Shown here in pieces: positions 11,850 to 23,823 of a stretch of 64,000 nt of DNA. The first letter of the stretch is position 1, and the number at the start of each line of letters is the position of its first letter. This stretch comes from Lineolata rhizophorae. Its lineage: Eukaryota; Ascomycota; Dothideomycetes; Lineolatales; Lineolataceae. Location of the stretch: the NCBI GenBank assembly GCA_010093515.1, contig MU001670.1:2015354-2079353 (forward strand). Direction: 5' to 3'. The notes under the pieces are model-generated. The model made no database searches, was not told the DNA's origin, and was given only the letters and a program-made list of their open reading frames with translations. Made by a program: the position numbers and the translations under genes.

Positions 11850-14351
11850 CTACAACTTCGCCTTCGCCTTGCCCTCCTTCTCCGCCGCCAACGCCTGCTC
11901 GTATAGCTCGTCCAGCACGTCCCGATACGTCTTGACCGCAACCGGCCTCTTGAGTTTCAGCGTCGGCGTCAGCAACTCGTTCTCGATCGTGAACGGGTCG
12001 ACCATGAGCCGAAAGTTCCTCACGCGCTCCCAGTTATTGAACTTGTTCCGCCTGCCCACGCGGTCGAGTTCCTTCGCGGCCGCGCGCTGCACCTTTGGGT
12101 GCTCGGCCGCCTTCTGCACGGCGGCCAGGTCGGCGGCGTCGATTGGCGCGCCGAGCGCCTTGCCCGCCCAGCCGGCGAACGTGTCGGGCGCGACGCCGAA
12201 GATGGCCACCAGGAAGCTCTGGGTCGAGTCGCCGTGCACGAAGCCCGAGGCCAGCCAGGTGCAGTTGGCCAGGTAGACGTTCTCGATGCGTTCGGGGCAC
12301 ACGTACTCGCCCTGGGCCAGCTTGAGCACGTTCTTGACCCGGTCGATGACGCGGAAGCGGCCGAGCTCGTCCACGGCGCACACGTCGCCCGTGTGGAACC
12401 AGCCGTCGCCGTCAAGCGCCTTGGCCGTCTCGGCCACGTTGCGGAAGTACTCGCGGAACACGCTCGTGCCGCGCACGAGCAGCTCGCCGCGCGCCTGCGG
12501 CTTGTCGCTCGCCAGGTACTCCATGTCGGGCACGTCGACGAGGCAGGCCTCGGTGGTGGGCACGACGGCGCCGCACGACCCGGCCTGCATGTCGCCCATC
12601 TGCTGCACCAGCGAGACGGCGTACGTCTCCGTCAGCCCGTAGCCCTGCATGAAGTTGTTGGCGAAGACGACGCGGAGGAACTGGTGCAGCGACGGGTCCA
12701 GCGGCGCCGACCCGGACACCATGCTCTCGCAGCGGTCCAGCCCTAGCGCCGCCGCCACCTTGCGCGCCCACACGCGGTCGTACAGCGCGTGGCGGTTCGT
12801 GGCGGCCTCGGGCGTGGCGGGCTTTTCCAGGTTCGCCAGCTTGGTGCTCACGACGTGGCGCGAGAGGGCGCCGCGCACGCCCGGCGCCTCCACCGTCGCC
12901 TCTTTGATCTTGCTGCCGAAGCGGTTGTACAACCGCGGCACGCCACAGAATGCCGTTGGTCGTAGAAGCTTCATGTCTTCCACCAAGTCCAAGATGTCGC
13001 CGTGGAAGTAGCCGATGGCGGCGCCGGCCCACAGGCTCGTATGCTCAGAAACCCGCTGGTAGATGTGCGCTAGCGGCAGGAAGCTGCAGATGATGTCGCG
13101 GTACGTCTGCCGGATCACCATGTACGAGGTGGATGTAGCAGCGATGGCGTTGGCGTGCGTGAGAACGACGCCCTTGGGCTCGCCCGTCGTGCCGCTTGTG
13201 TAGTTGATCGTGACGATGGACTCGGGTCGCGGCGGCGTGTAGGCGCGCGGATGTGTCTCTCCAATGGCTTCTACATCTTCGATGTAGTGAATCGAGATGC
13301 CCTGATCCTTGGCAAGCTCGTTGAGCAAATCTGCCTTTGATTCGCCGGGCTTCTCGCCGGAGCTGAGCGGGTCGAGGCAGACGATGAGTTTCAGGGTCGG
13401 AAGGCGCGGTTTGAGCTTCAGAAGCGTAGGGATGTGGCGAAGCGACGTAACCACACAAGGCAAGGAAGCGTGGTTGATGATGAACTCGGTGCTGTCGGGG
13501 CCGAGGGTGTCGTACAGCGAGACGGTGAAGAGGGATTGGGACATGCAGCCGAGATCTTTGGACGTTAGAACGCGTTGTCAAGGTATGCGGTAATGAAAGG
13601 TGGTTTTGTATACTGTGTCCATCTCATCTGTGGTACGTAAACCCCGATCCAGTCCACCACGCCCCGAAATTTGAAGCATAAAACTTACCAGTGATCTGCC
13701 ATTCCGGGCGATTCTGGCACCAAAGGCCAACTCCATACTGCGTCCCCGTGACCCCCGCATCCTCGAGAAGCTTAACGAGACCCGCGCCGAAGTTTGCGCG
13801 TCGCCGGCGGACCGTGTCGTAGTCCTGCCACACGTACGGGCCGAAGGTCTTGGTACTCGGGTCGTACGGGCGGTGGCCGAGGCACCGGTTCGTGGGATAC
13901 TGAGCAGCTATATTTGCGCGCGCGCGTGGAACCTTTGTCAGACCGTAGAACCGACGACAATGCAACTTGGAACGTCGCGCGCAGCAAGACGTCCGCAGTG
14001 GCGACGATAAGACCGGATAAAAAGAAAGCCAAAAATCTGGCGAATGAACGGTCCAACGCAAACTTACCGGATTGCTCAAACGCCTCGTGCACAGTAGTGA
14101 CCTGTCGAATTCTATATATTAGGAACAAATCAAGTCGCCAACGATTTTCAACTCCATTCGAAGATTAGATGACTTACAGCAGGGTCTAACGTAGTCAACA
14201 AGTGGTCCGGGAATCGCCAATGCCGAAACACCGCGGTCCGGCCCTCGACCTTCGACCCGGGAACAGGCACACTGTGCGGTGCGCCGGGCGGCGGAGGCTT
14301 CTGGAGCTCCTTTGCCCGCTGGAGCATCAGCAACTCGCTGGAGCCAAGCAT
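11850..14351 (-). CDS. Long-chain acyl-CoA synthetase, probably peroxisomal (C-terminal AKL)
   Basis: ATP-dependent activation of fatty acids to acyl-CoA. Four exons (14351-14178, 14101-14068, 13907-13689, 13555-11850) give 710 residues; introns are 14102-14177, 13908-14067 and 13556-13688. Exon 2 is only 34 bases but restores LDPA-VTTVHEAFEQS, and the last junction restores EWQIT-DLGCMSQSLFTVS, both conserved in the family. The AMP-binding loop YTSGTTGEPKG lies at about residues 261-271, followed by the NNFMQGYGLTET block and HTGDV...RVIDRVKNVLKLAQGEY near residue 540 and after. The last residues, KAKL, end in AKL, a variant peroxisomal targeting signal type 1, which points to beta-oxidation of imported fatty acids (yeast Faa2 is the functional parallel). 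The first ATG in this frame is 14351; translation from further upstream would need a non-ATG codon. Confidence 0.93.
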
Positions 14352-17300
14352 GACGATGTCGACAGGGAGCGACGACGTATGCTGAGAAAGGGAACTAGTA
14401 TCGACCAATCAAAGGAGGAACGGCGGGCCGCCACCAAGTGCGATGCAAGCCCTTTTTCTCCGTTCGAACGAAGACCGTTGAGATGAGGGGCAGAACTGGC
14501 GCAATAGGAAACGATTGAGCCAACACAGCTGAAAAACGGCGGAAAAAAAAAGGAATCGAGGGCATTCAGAGGCAAAAACCAGAAGGAAGGATGACCAGAG
14601 CGGCAGAAGTGGCTTCGGTGGCTTCCTATAGGGCGGTAGCGCGGCTCGCGTGCGCCTGGTGCGTCGGCGATGCCGGGACGGTGGCGCAAGTCGAACGCGG
14701 CAAACGCTGTGCGATGCCGGGATGGAGTTTCTTCAGCTGGGCGGCGCCCAAGGCTTGGCAATCCGACAGCGAGTTGTCCGGAGCAGCAGACTCGCGGCTC
14801 TCGGAGGTGAAGAAAGGAAAGGGAGGGAGTTGAAAGCGAAGGGGAGACGGCGAAGAAAGGGAGGTATGGTCGATCGGGTCCGACCAATCAGAGAGATGCT
14901 AAGATGCGCTGGACGAGGAACAGGCCCGGGATGGCTGATTGCAGGTGACGTCCCCCTCGGTCCCGCTGGTCTCCAAGGCTGCCGCCCTCCAGGGCCGGTG
15001 TCTGTGCCTCGGCTCGCGGTCGGAGGCAGAGAGGGAATGGCGATGGTATGTGCGGCGTATGTATAGGCTCAACGAGCTTACGAGCTTGATCGACCAACGG
15101 CGTGGCCCTTTTAGCCCCAATAAATCTCGCTGTTCGCCCGTCGCTCTGGAGCGAACTTCGCCCAGCCTGCTCGGCGCAAGTGAGCCTTCTTGCTCTCGCT
15201 CTAGGCCGGCTGCCGCCATGAGCCGAGGATATCATCAGCGCGCCTAGGGACTTTGAGCTGCGCGTAGCACTCCTCGCAGCTTCAATCCTCAGGATGGCGA
15301 AGTCTGGACGGCGCGGGAGGCTTCACATGCAAGGACCAGACGCCACAAGCCAGATGTCGGCGTGCGGACCCCGGCCGATCCGACCGGGGGCCGACACGGC
15401 CGCCCCGTGTCATCATATCCCGTGGGACTTCGCGAATTGCTCACATGCCAGCCAAGCGGCCGGCCCTTCTTCCTAGCCTCGCTAGCCTCCGGAGGCATTG
15501 AGATCCCATTCGTGCCTCCGACGCCGTGCTCGGTCTTGGGTTCCGACATTCGGCACGCCTCCATTCCGCCCGGACGGAAGAGGGTGTGCAGCCACTGAAT
15601 GTTCAAGCCGGGGCCGGGGCAGCGGCCAAGAAGCTCCCTCTTGGGCTCTATCCCGCGCCCCGCTTCCCCGCCGCTTTCTGGGCCGTCAGCTGGATGCCCG
15701 GCCTCCCGGCGTAAGGAACCTGCAGGACCGCCCCGGTGGGCGACGGCCAATGCACCGATGCGGCCTCCTGGGCCTCTTTCTCATGCCGCCGCCCGAAACT
15801 TGCACGTGTCGCTCCCGTACTTTGTGCCACGGACACCGTGCTTCTCCCGCATGCGGCCAGCCAGCTAGCCGGCCGGCTGGCAAGTGCAGTGCTGCCGTAG
15901 CCCGGTCACTCCGGGAGCTGCCCAGTGTTTGAGGAAGAGATGCAAGTCGAAGCGTAGATACGTTGTTGCTCAACTATGTCTTGGCCGTCGCAGCAATCCG
16001 ACTCGTGAACGTTTACCTCTCCGTAGGACGTGTTGAGGAGTGAAAATAGAGCTCAAAAATAAAGTTCGGCTGCGATAGGTACATAGGTGCCTCGAAGGTA
16101 GATTTTGCGGGGGCTACGGAGCAAGCAGGTTTCCATTACCAGGGCCCCGGTGACGTTTGGGCCCGCGCCTTAAATTCTATTCTACAACTGGCTGCGAGCA
16201 AGACCCGTAGGATGTTAGTTGATTTTAAGACGACTTAATGTAGATTTGCATATGCAATCCAACGTTCGTCTTTTGTTAGCACATTCTCTACCGGTCGCTG
16301 TACAAATCCTTTACACAATCCCAAGAAGGATATCCAATCCCCAAAGTCAATTTTAACGCCCCAAGTAGGTCTTACTGCAGCGATAAGTAATAGAACCTTA
16401 GAAGCAATGCTACTAAACTTAAATTGAGTGGCTACACAAAGCCCTGAAGGAAATCGTACCGGTGCAACCCACGTGATGACTCCCTGACTCAGCCATCTTT
16501 GTGTAGCTGTCACGTGGAAGCGGAGTTTCGGCGAATTTGGCAGGCCGCATCGTCGGAGGCTCACGAATCCCGCCCGTCTCAACTTTCCTGCCAGGATCAC
16601 CAGTGACAGAGTGCAACCCGGTACGACGAAACAAGGCGCAGCTCCTCTGCGGCGCGGGGAACACTCGGAATCAGGCAGTTCGATGCCGGACCTATGGCGC
16701 CGCGACCAACTTAGCACGCTGCATTCGCCGGTCAAACCCCGTCCCAACACGTTCCGTATGTACGGTGGCTTCCACTTGCCGCGGCCATCGTCGGCGGCGG
16801 CGTTCGCGGCCATGAAACCCTTTCGATGCTGCCAGCATAGCGTCTAGGCAGCCTTGAAAATTGAAGGTGGCGGCATTGAAACTGGCAAGTTGGCGATGGG
16901 GTGAGGCTAGTGCAATGCCGTGGCTGTGCCGTCCCGGTTGGCTGCTGCAATTCGCCTCGCCCAAGCCTAACTTCAGCCCCAGACTCAGCCCACCTGCTAG
17001 CACGGAGTAGCCAACCAACGACTAGAAGCGACTCGCCAACCCCAGATAGTCCTGCCGGCAGGCGACACATGAGGTCACAACCTTCACCACTGCATCACTG
17101 TTCCATGAGATCCAGGAAGGTTAGCACCTCGTTGTAGAAGTTTGTGCCGACGCTACAGTTCTTCCGCATGCTGGTGAGAACTCAAAGGGAAGCCGTTCCC
17201 GCATCATGGAAGCCAACCATATTGAAGCGAACTTCACGGGTACGACGGGAAAGTTCCGTGAGGGCGGCGACTGGCCACCCCCACCACCCAAGAATAGCAC

Positions 17301-17727
17301 AGCCCACAAGTCAGCCCCAACCCAGTCAGCCTCGATTCGTATCTCGCACGCAAAGGCAGCAATGCGATCCTGCTTAACTATAGCACTACTGTCGGTCAAC
17401 ATGCCTTCGTAAGGTGAGCTTGGTCAGTTTGCCTGCGCAGGTAGGTTTACCCTTAGGGCGGGCTCCGCCTTGTGGGCTTCTTCCAGTTTTACTTTGTTCG
17501 ATTAAGCTTTGAGGAGAGCCGCTGCTGTGAACGGGCTCTGTTTGCAGCCAGTCAGATGCTCCATCAACCATAGCCACAGCCTTTTTGAGCTGGCCAGGGA
17601 CAATATTTGCCCTTTCAGTTTCGCAGTTGCCATCCGTAAGCTTTGTTCTATTCTTTCTACTCTTGGAGCTTTCTATGTCGTCCTGGCATTCCGAAGCACA
17701 CCCACAAACGTTTCCAGTTCCATACAT
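14352..17727. other. Long intergenic region between divergent genes (3.4 kb)
   Basis: This lies between the start of the acyl-CoA synthetase (-) and the first RBR ligase (+), so both promoters should be here. Three CCTCGG/CCGAGG hexamers, the core reported for the fungal fatty-acid regulators FarA/FarB, occur at about 14955-14960, 15007-15012 and 15223-15228, on the acyl-CoA synthetase side. Open frames on both strands between about 15250 and 16850 lack recognisable domains. No RNA gene was seen. Confidence 0.5.
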
Positions 17728-20465
17728 ATGACGGCAATTTTTGCCGCGGAGCACCAGCTTCCTCTTCCCCTAGCAAGGAGGAGGAGCTCCGCTGTAGCTC
17801 CGCGATTATCATCGTCGTCGTCGTCGTCGTCATCACCACTACCACCGCATACAATACCCCACTCGTCTCCCACACATCTACGCTTTCCGCAGGACGAAGG
17901 CATTCAAAGGAAAGCGAAGCCATCGCCGCTTCGAATCCAGACCTCTTTTCTTCAACCAGGAGCCCAAGACCCCCTCAATGCCACCACAACTCGACATCAG
18001 GAACTCGGCCACCGAGCTGGCCCTCCAAATACCCTCCGCGTTGTGCCTGGCGCGCGTCCCGCTAGACGAACCGGGAAGATAGCGTCGTCACGCGGTCTTC
18101 ACACCAAACATCAATCTGGCTCGCGCAATCCTTCCACGGCCGTTAGGCCGCAGCCCATACCGGGGGAGCAGCTCGAAGCTCTGTCCGAACAACAGCGCCA
18201 CCGCCAGCCCCAACTTCAACCACGAAGTCTACACCCTGATGGCGACCAACGGTCCCACGACACCGCCCCCGACTGCGCTCAGCCATCTCCGCCCGCCTCG
18301 GTGATCGACTCTTGGATCGCTAATGTGGTCCACAACGGCGGCGTCGACCGCGACAGCCCCGTGTCCGCCCTCTCCGATGACGCAACGCTCGAAAATATCG
18401 CGTCCGCAAGCCCGCACTGTGTATCATCACTATCAACTACGCCAGCTGAGGCATCACCGCCTAGCCCGGGTGGCAGGAATGATGGGACTGATGGGACTGA
18501 TGGGACTGATGGGACCGAGTGGCCTGGGGAAATGGACTTGCTGCCGGAGACGACGGGATGGCAGGGCTGGCCGAAGGAGCCATTTCGAGGGAGAAGGCCA
18601 AGCGAGTGGGAAGAGCGGTTGGCGCTAGATGCGAAGGTGATGGCGGGGGAGCTGAGGGCGGAGTCGACGGAGAGGACAGAAGATCGGGGTAGTGAGGTAA
18701 AGAGGAGTAAGGGGAAGAGAGCAATGAGAAGGGGTATGTCCCGAGACGAAGGGCGAACGGCGGGACATAGTTGGCGGCACCATCGCACGAATTCGAACCA
18801 CGCCCCCTTCTTCAGGAACCGTTTTATTGGTTTGTTCAAGTGCCAGCATAGAGCAACTGCGGAGTCACCATCAAAGCAAGCCGGCACATCTGAAAAGCAC
18901 ATCACAACTGAGAAGGATCTCCCTGAAGCGCCGCCGCCTCCCCCTGCACCAAACAATGAGGAGAAGAAGATCTCTCCCGCCCGACCAACTTACCTTGGTC
19001 TTCCACCCGGCCTCCGCCGTCCTCTCGTCGAGGCATCCTCTTCCAACCTCCCCGAGCCGCCGGCACGACTCCTAAGACTTCGCTGCTCTTCCTGCGGCAT
19101 GCACCGGCCCACTTTCAACTTCCCCAACCCCCGTTCCGCGCCCGCAATATGCCGCTTTTGCGACGCTGCACCTCTTCCACCACGCATGTGTCGCTGCTCT
19201 TCCTGCGACACGTACAAGCCCGTCTCGGACTTCAGTTTAGATAGCGCGTGGCCGTCTCGGTGTAGTGCGTGCCAGCCTCCGCCGTCACCGCCGTTGCTGC
19301 CGGACGTCCCAAGATGCGAGGAATGCGGGAAGGGGAAGGTAGTAACTGGGTCTAACAAGCGAGGCAGCGGCGAAAACAGGTGTGCGGACTGTTTACGAGC
19401 ATCAATCGCTAGAGCCAGCGCGGTCGGACCGTGGCGCTTCTCGCGCCGCTCGAGTGTGCGTTCCTCGGCGGCGCTGTCCTTCGCCACGGCCGCATCGTCC
19501 CCGCAAGCTCCCACGACAGCGACTTCGCGCTCATCCATCGTCCCGCCCGCGTCCGCGTCCGCATCCACGTCCGCCAACCCCGCCGCCGCCAGCACCCGCT
19601 CCTGCACCATCTGCACCTGCGCGCTCCCCCTTTCCGACTTCCCCCCGCGGCCCACAGCGCGCTGCGCGCACCCTTCGTCGACCTGCCGCCCCTGCCTGCA
19701 GACCTGGATCGCGACGGCACTCTCGCGCACCGCCGTGGGCGCCTCGGACGCCGGCGGCGGCGGCGGCGCCGCCATCCGCTGCCCCGAGGCGCCGGGCTGC
19801 GGCGCCAAGCTGGGCCACGCCGACCTCGCGCTGCACGCGGCGCCCGAGGTGTTCGCGCGGTACGACGCGTGGGCGGCGCGGGCGGCGCTGGGCCGCGAGC
19901 CGGGGTTCCGGTGGTGCCGGGCGGCGGGGTGCGGCAGCGGGCAGATCCACGAGGAGGGCGCGCGCGGTGGGGCCATCTTCCGGTGCGTGGCGTGCGGGAG
20001 CAGGTTCTGCGCCGGGGACCCGCGGCACGACATGGTGGCGTGGCACGAGGGGGAGACGTGCGGCGGGTACGAGGCGCGGATGGCGGCGGGGAAGGGGCGG
20101 GAGGAGTGGGAGGGGGAGAGGGAGAGGGAGAGGAGGAGGAGGGAGGCCGAGGAGCGGGAGGCGAGCGAGAGGACGATTGGGCGGACGACCAAGAAGTGTC
20201 CCGGGCAGGGCTGCGGGTGGAATATCGAGAAGAATTCGGGGTGCGATCATATGACTTGTGAGTTTTGAGGATTTGCTCCTGTTGTTTTTTTTGTTATCTT
20301 TTTTTTTAATATTTAAGGCCACCGGGTGATGTAAGCTAATAGATGAGGTGCGATGCAGGTTCGAAGTGCAGGTATGAGTTCTGCTGGTTGTGTCTCGCGC
20401 CGTATGATCCGATTCGCAAGTTTGGCAATGCTAGGCATAAGCGGAGTTGCAAGTATTATGCGTGA
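17728..20465 (+). CDS. RBR-type (RING-IBR-RING) E3 ubiquitin ligase with N-terminal Cys knuckles
   Basis: RBR ligases take ubiquitin from an E2 onto a catalytic Cys in RING2 and pass it to a substrate. Two exons (17728-20257 and 20359-20465) give 878 residues; the 101-bp intron splits the Cys codon of CDHMTC and continues SKCRYEFCWLC. RING1 is at about 625-690 (CTIC, then RCAHPSSTC and IRCPEAPGC), IBR at about 726-785 (WCRAAGC, FRCVACGSRFC, HEGETC) and RING2 at about 820-865, with its catalytic Cys in NSGCDHMTC. Residues about 450-555 carry three successive CxxC..CxxC units (CSSC-CRFC, CSSC-CSAC, CEEC-CADC), predicted zinc knuckles. The first 430 residues are disordered and hold a poly-Ser run and a GTD repeat. 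An E/R-rich helix precedes RING2. ATG 17728 is the first in frame. Substrate unknown. Confidence 0.85.
17815..17840 (+). repeat. TCG/TCA trinucleotide run inside the RBR ligase gene
   Basis: A short run of TCG and related Ser codons encodes a poly-Ser tract in the disordered N-terminal part of the ligase. It is imperfect and probably variable in length between strains. Confidence 0.7.
18482..18517 (+). repeat. Four tandem copies of a 9-bp unit (ATGGGACTG)
   Basis: Three perfect copies of ATGGGACTG and one with a single change lie head to tail in frame and encode Gly-Thr-Asp (last copy Gly-Thr-Glu) repeats in the disordered region of the first RBR ligase. Confidence 0.85.
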
Positions 20466-21708
20466 ACGGGTTCGGTTGGGTTTGCGGCACGCGATGGAGA
20501 TAATTCCGTGGCTAGTTGAGCGAGGATAGCTTTAGGAAATTTTGATAACTCGATGTGGGCAGGGAATATCAACTATGACAAAGATCATTCGATTGGAGCT
20601 TGCTGTCCTTTAGCTGAAGTCAGAGTTTAAGTTGATTTTTTGTGAAAGTGATGTGTAAAGCTCGACTGAGCCTAAAAGGTTACCCAATGTACGGTTGATA
20701 GCTGCAATTACGAAGACATCTTATTCCTATTCAATCTACGAGAGTTGCAGGGGTATCTTCAACGCGCAAGCAACCGAGAGGCATCATCTTCTACCCACAT
20801 ATACTGACAGTTCGCTATGGCTTCTCCTGAAGTTGCAACTCAGAGGGCCCCGTTCCCGTTCCATCAACGAGGCTCTGCTCTTCGGGGTGGCAGGTAGTGT
20901 ATTGCATCCCAAGCCGAGAGCCATACGAATCGTAGACAGATTTATATATTCTAACAGCGAGGGACTGAAGCTCGCGCGCCCACTGCCGAGTCCAGCACAA
21001 GGCTAGTCCGCTCGATGCATCGTCGGTGTGCGCAGTAACGAAGTCAGCAAACTCTACGACAAGGCCAAACAGTTTTCCGTAAATTCCTCGCCTGTAAGCT
21101 ATAGTGGGAAGAAAATAAGAATAGACAAGCGGATTATAGCCAGTGGTTTACCTAGGTACCTCAGAGCATTTACACGAGGACGAGGAAGTCACGGGAAGCG
21201 TCTCAGCTGCGGTCGTGTTCGCACGGTGTCCTGGTCTTGGCGCCTAACCGCCGCCGTGGCTTGGCACCACCGCCCAATCTCATTGTCCCTCCCTCGCTCT
21301 CTTCCTCCGCACACCACGCACCAACGCGCTTCCGCCTCCTGCGAGTCCACGCGAGGTAGCCCGTTGGCAGTCGCACTGCACCAATTACCTTTCCGGCTGA
21401 CGAAGCTTCCCTTTGCTCGAACTGTCCTCGCGAACTTTTTCGCTTTGCTGCCGTCGCGGCACGCCCGCGTTCACCGGTCGCCGTGGGGTGCTTCTGCCTC
21501 CAAGTCACGTCGGGGGAGAGGGCGCCGCGCACACACACACGTTTCCATTCCGCGCCCACACGCCCCCGCAGCGCCACTCATTCACCTACGCACCAATCCG
21601 CCGAGCACGACCGAACTTTACGACCTGCAACGGCCTCCGCGGGCCCAAGAACACACCGACACACGCACATAGACACGCACACAGACACACACACACACGC
21701 AACCCACC
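20466..21708. other. Intergenic region, 3' end of RBR ligase and promoter/leader of Mso1
   Basis: No gene was recognised. The last 300 bases are the probable leader of the Mso1 gene: pyrimidine-rich, then a CA-rich stretch (about 21660-21700) with imperfect CACA/CACG repeats directly before the start codon. Confidence 0.6.
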
Positions 21709-22761
21709 ATGTCCTCCCTCTTCTCCAACCTCCTCACCACCACAACCACCCGCTACACCACGCTCCGCTCGCAGCTCCTCTCGTCGGCCGCCGGCGACGC
21801 CGACGGCGACACCGCCGACGACACGCACGTCTGCCGCGTCCTGCGCGCCTACTACGCCGAGAAGGGCCGCCCCTTGCCGCCCTGGCTGCCGCCTGACCCC
21901 AACGCGCCGCCCGCCGCCGCGCCCGCCGCCATGGTCAGCAGCGGACGCGGCGGGTACGGCGGCCTCGGCGGCGCCGGCGGCGAGGCCGGAGCTGGGCGCG
22001 GCAGGCTGGCCGGCGGCATCGGCCTGTGGGACGACGGCGGCGGCGCCGCCGCGGCCGCGCAGCAGGAGGACGAGCGCATCTCGCTGAGGCGCCGGCCGGG
22101 CGCTGGCGGCGGTGGCCCGCGGGCCGGCCTCGGGCGCCAGCAGCCGCCGCCGCCGCCGCCGCAGCCACAACAGCCGCAGCCGCAACCGGCGTCGAGCCGC
22201 CCGCTGCCCAGCCAGCGCGCGGGCAGCTACCAGGCGCAGGCGCAGACGCGGCGGCCGGGCCTGCCGGAGCCGGCGCCGAGCGGGTCCAGCGCGGCCAGCG
22301 CGGCCAGCGCGGCTAGCGCGTCGTCGGCGCAGGAGCGGCTCAAGGCGCGGCTGTGGGGGTCGTCGTCGGCGTCGGCGGCGGCGGGCGGCGGCGGCGGCGC
22401 GGGGGGGAGGTCGGGGAGTCCGGTGAATTCGGGGTCGAGGGCTGGTGATGCGGGGTATGCGGGCGTGGGCGCGGGCGCGAGCGCGGGCGCGAGGCCGGGT
22501 ATGTTTGATAGGGGGGGGAGTTATGGGAGTGCGAGGTCGGAGGGGGGTGGTGGGGGTGGTGGGACGAATCCGGTCATGTCGGCGAATGCGCCGTGGGTTG
22601 GGAGTGACGATTTTGGGTACGCGGGTTATGGGAGCGGGGGCGGGTATGGAGGAGGAGGAGGAGGTGGTGGTGGTGGGTACGGTGGGTATGGTGGGGGAAG
22701 CGGGGGCGGGAGGAGCGGAAGGGGTGGTATGGGTCTGCCTAGTGGGCCGAGGCCGCGATGA
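21709..22761 (+). CDS. Mso1-like Sec1-binding exocytosis protein
   Basis: Mso1 binds the Sec1 protein and SNAREs at sites of polarised secretion and links vesicles to the plasma membrane. A single exon of 350 residues starts with MSSLFSNLLTTTTTRYTTLR, then THVCRVLRAYYAEKGRPLPP and WLPPDP; this N-terminal block (about 1-65) is the fungal Sec1-binding signature of Mso1. A second conserved patch, GIGLWDD...ISLRRRPG (about 103-130), follows. Near residue 308 NPVMSANAPWVGSDDFGY is the conserved C-terminal patch before a Gly/Tyr-rich tail. The rest is low complexity (Pro/Gln, Ala/Ser and Gly runs). The ATG is preceded by a CA-rich leader. The assignment rests mainly on the first 65 residues. Confidence 0.8.
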   Translation: MSSLFSNLLTTTTTRYTTLRSQLLSSAAGDADGDTADDTHVCRVLRAYYAEKGRPLPPWLPPDPNAPPAAAPAAMVSSGRGGYGGLGGAGGEAGAGRGRLAGGIGLWDDGGGAAAAAQQEDERISLRRRPGAGGGGPRAGLGRQQPPPPPPQPQQPQPQPASSRPLPSQRAGSYQAQAQTRRPGLPEPAPSGSSAASAASAASASSAQERLKARLWGSSSASAAAGGGGGAGGRSGSPVNSGSRAGDAGYAGVGAGASAGARPGMFDRGGSYGSARSEGGGGGGGTNPVMSANAPWVGSDDFGYAGYGSGGGYGGGGGGGGGGYGGYGGGSGGGRSGRGGMGLPSGPRPR

Positions 22762-23823
22762 GGGGGCATTGGATGGGATGGAGAGGAGGAGAGGGAGGAG
22801 GGACAGGATGCTTGGGAGTGGAGGAGAATGGAATTGCGGGTCTGACCGCGTTGGTGGTCTGGGGTTCTCCCACCTCCAGCCCGTCGCCCGGTTTGCTCTT
22901 CCTGGCTCCTTGTTTTAGTTGTCTCGGGGCACCGTTGATGCAGTGGAGTTGACGGCGCAGCCGCTCCACGGGCTTGCCCAAGACGGTGCGGATAGCGGGC
23001 GACTGGTATCTTGGCGGCGTGGTTGGAGCTCCCGCACCAGCCGGGCTGGAGTGCGGGAGCCTGGTCTGCGCCGCGCGCGCAAGCTGCTTGCGACGACCTG
23101 TCGAGAGTCTCTGGCCGTCCGTACGAGCGATCGCTATTACACTACCACTATTGCTGTATCCCGTCGAAGGGCGTGTGCGCCGTGAGGGCTTTCGCTGCTG
23201 CCTCGGGCGGCCCCGGCGTCGTCATCCGCCACGCGCCACGCGCCACGCGCCGCGCGCCGCGCGCCGCGCCACACCCCGAGCTCCACTCACCGCCCGCCGC
23301 CCGCACGCCGCCCGCCCTCGGTCCCCTCCGCCCCCCTCCCTCCCGCCGTACACCACCAACCTCCCGACCCACCACCCTGCCTGCCTCCCGACTGCGTATA
23401 TCCTCTGCCCTCGCCCCTCTGTTTCTCGCTTTCTTTCTCGCACCCTTTTCATCTCATCCTCAAGCGTTGCCGCTGTGCCCCTGCATGCCCGTGGCCGTAG
23501 CCCCTGCACGGCTTATCTACCCCCGCCCCCCATACGCCCGCAGGACGTCAAAGAAGCAACGCAGGCCCGCGGGCCACGAGCCAGCAGACTCGCAGACCAA
23601 GTTCCCACACGCATACCACGTAGTACAATACGCACCAACGCGCGCGCGCACGCACGGCTGAGCCCGGAACTGCTGCGCCACACGCCCACCCCACCACCGC
23701 TCCACCATAAATCCTTGCGCGCTCCGCCTTCTTCCCGGGGCCATCATCGCATCTACACCACCAGAGCTAGGCACCGCCGAGCGTATTGCCAAAAAGGAAG
23801 GACAAGCGCAAGTGGGCACCGCA
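22762..23823. other. Intergenic region and promoter/leader of the Gyp7-like gene
   Basis: No gene was recognised. Imperfect repeats of CGCCACGCGC/CGCGCGCC occupy about 23227-23270, followed by a strongly pyrimidine-rich stretch (about 23320-23470) typical of fungal promoters and leaders. Confidence 0.6.

Noticed and set aside
16235-16813. 192-codon minus-strand open frame
   Set aside because: No domain and no recognisable family; it probably arises by chance in a long intergenic region.
18990-20192. 400-codon minus-strand open frame
   Set aside because: It is antisense to the RBR ligase, whose zinc-binding pattern is unmistakable on the other strand.
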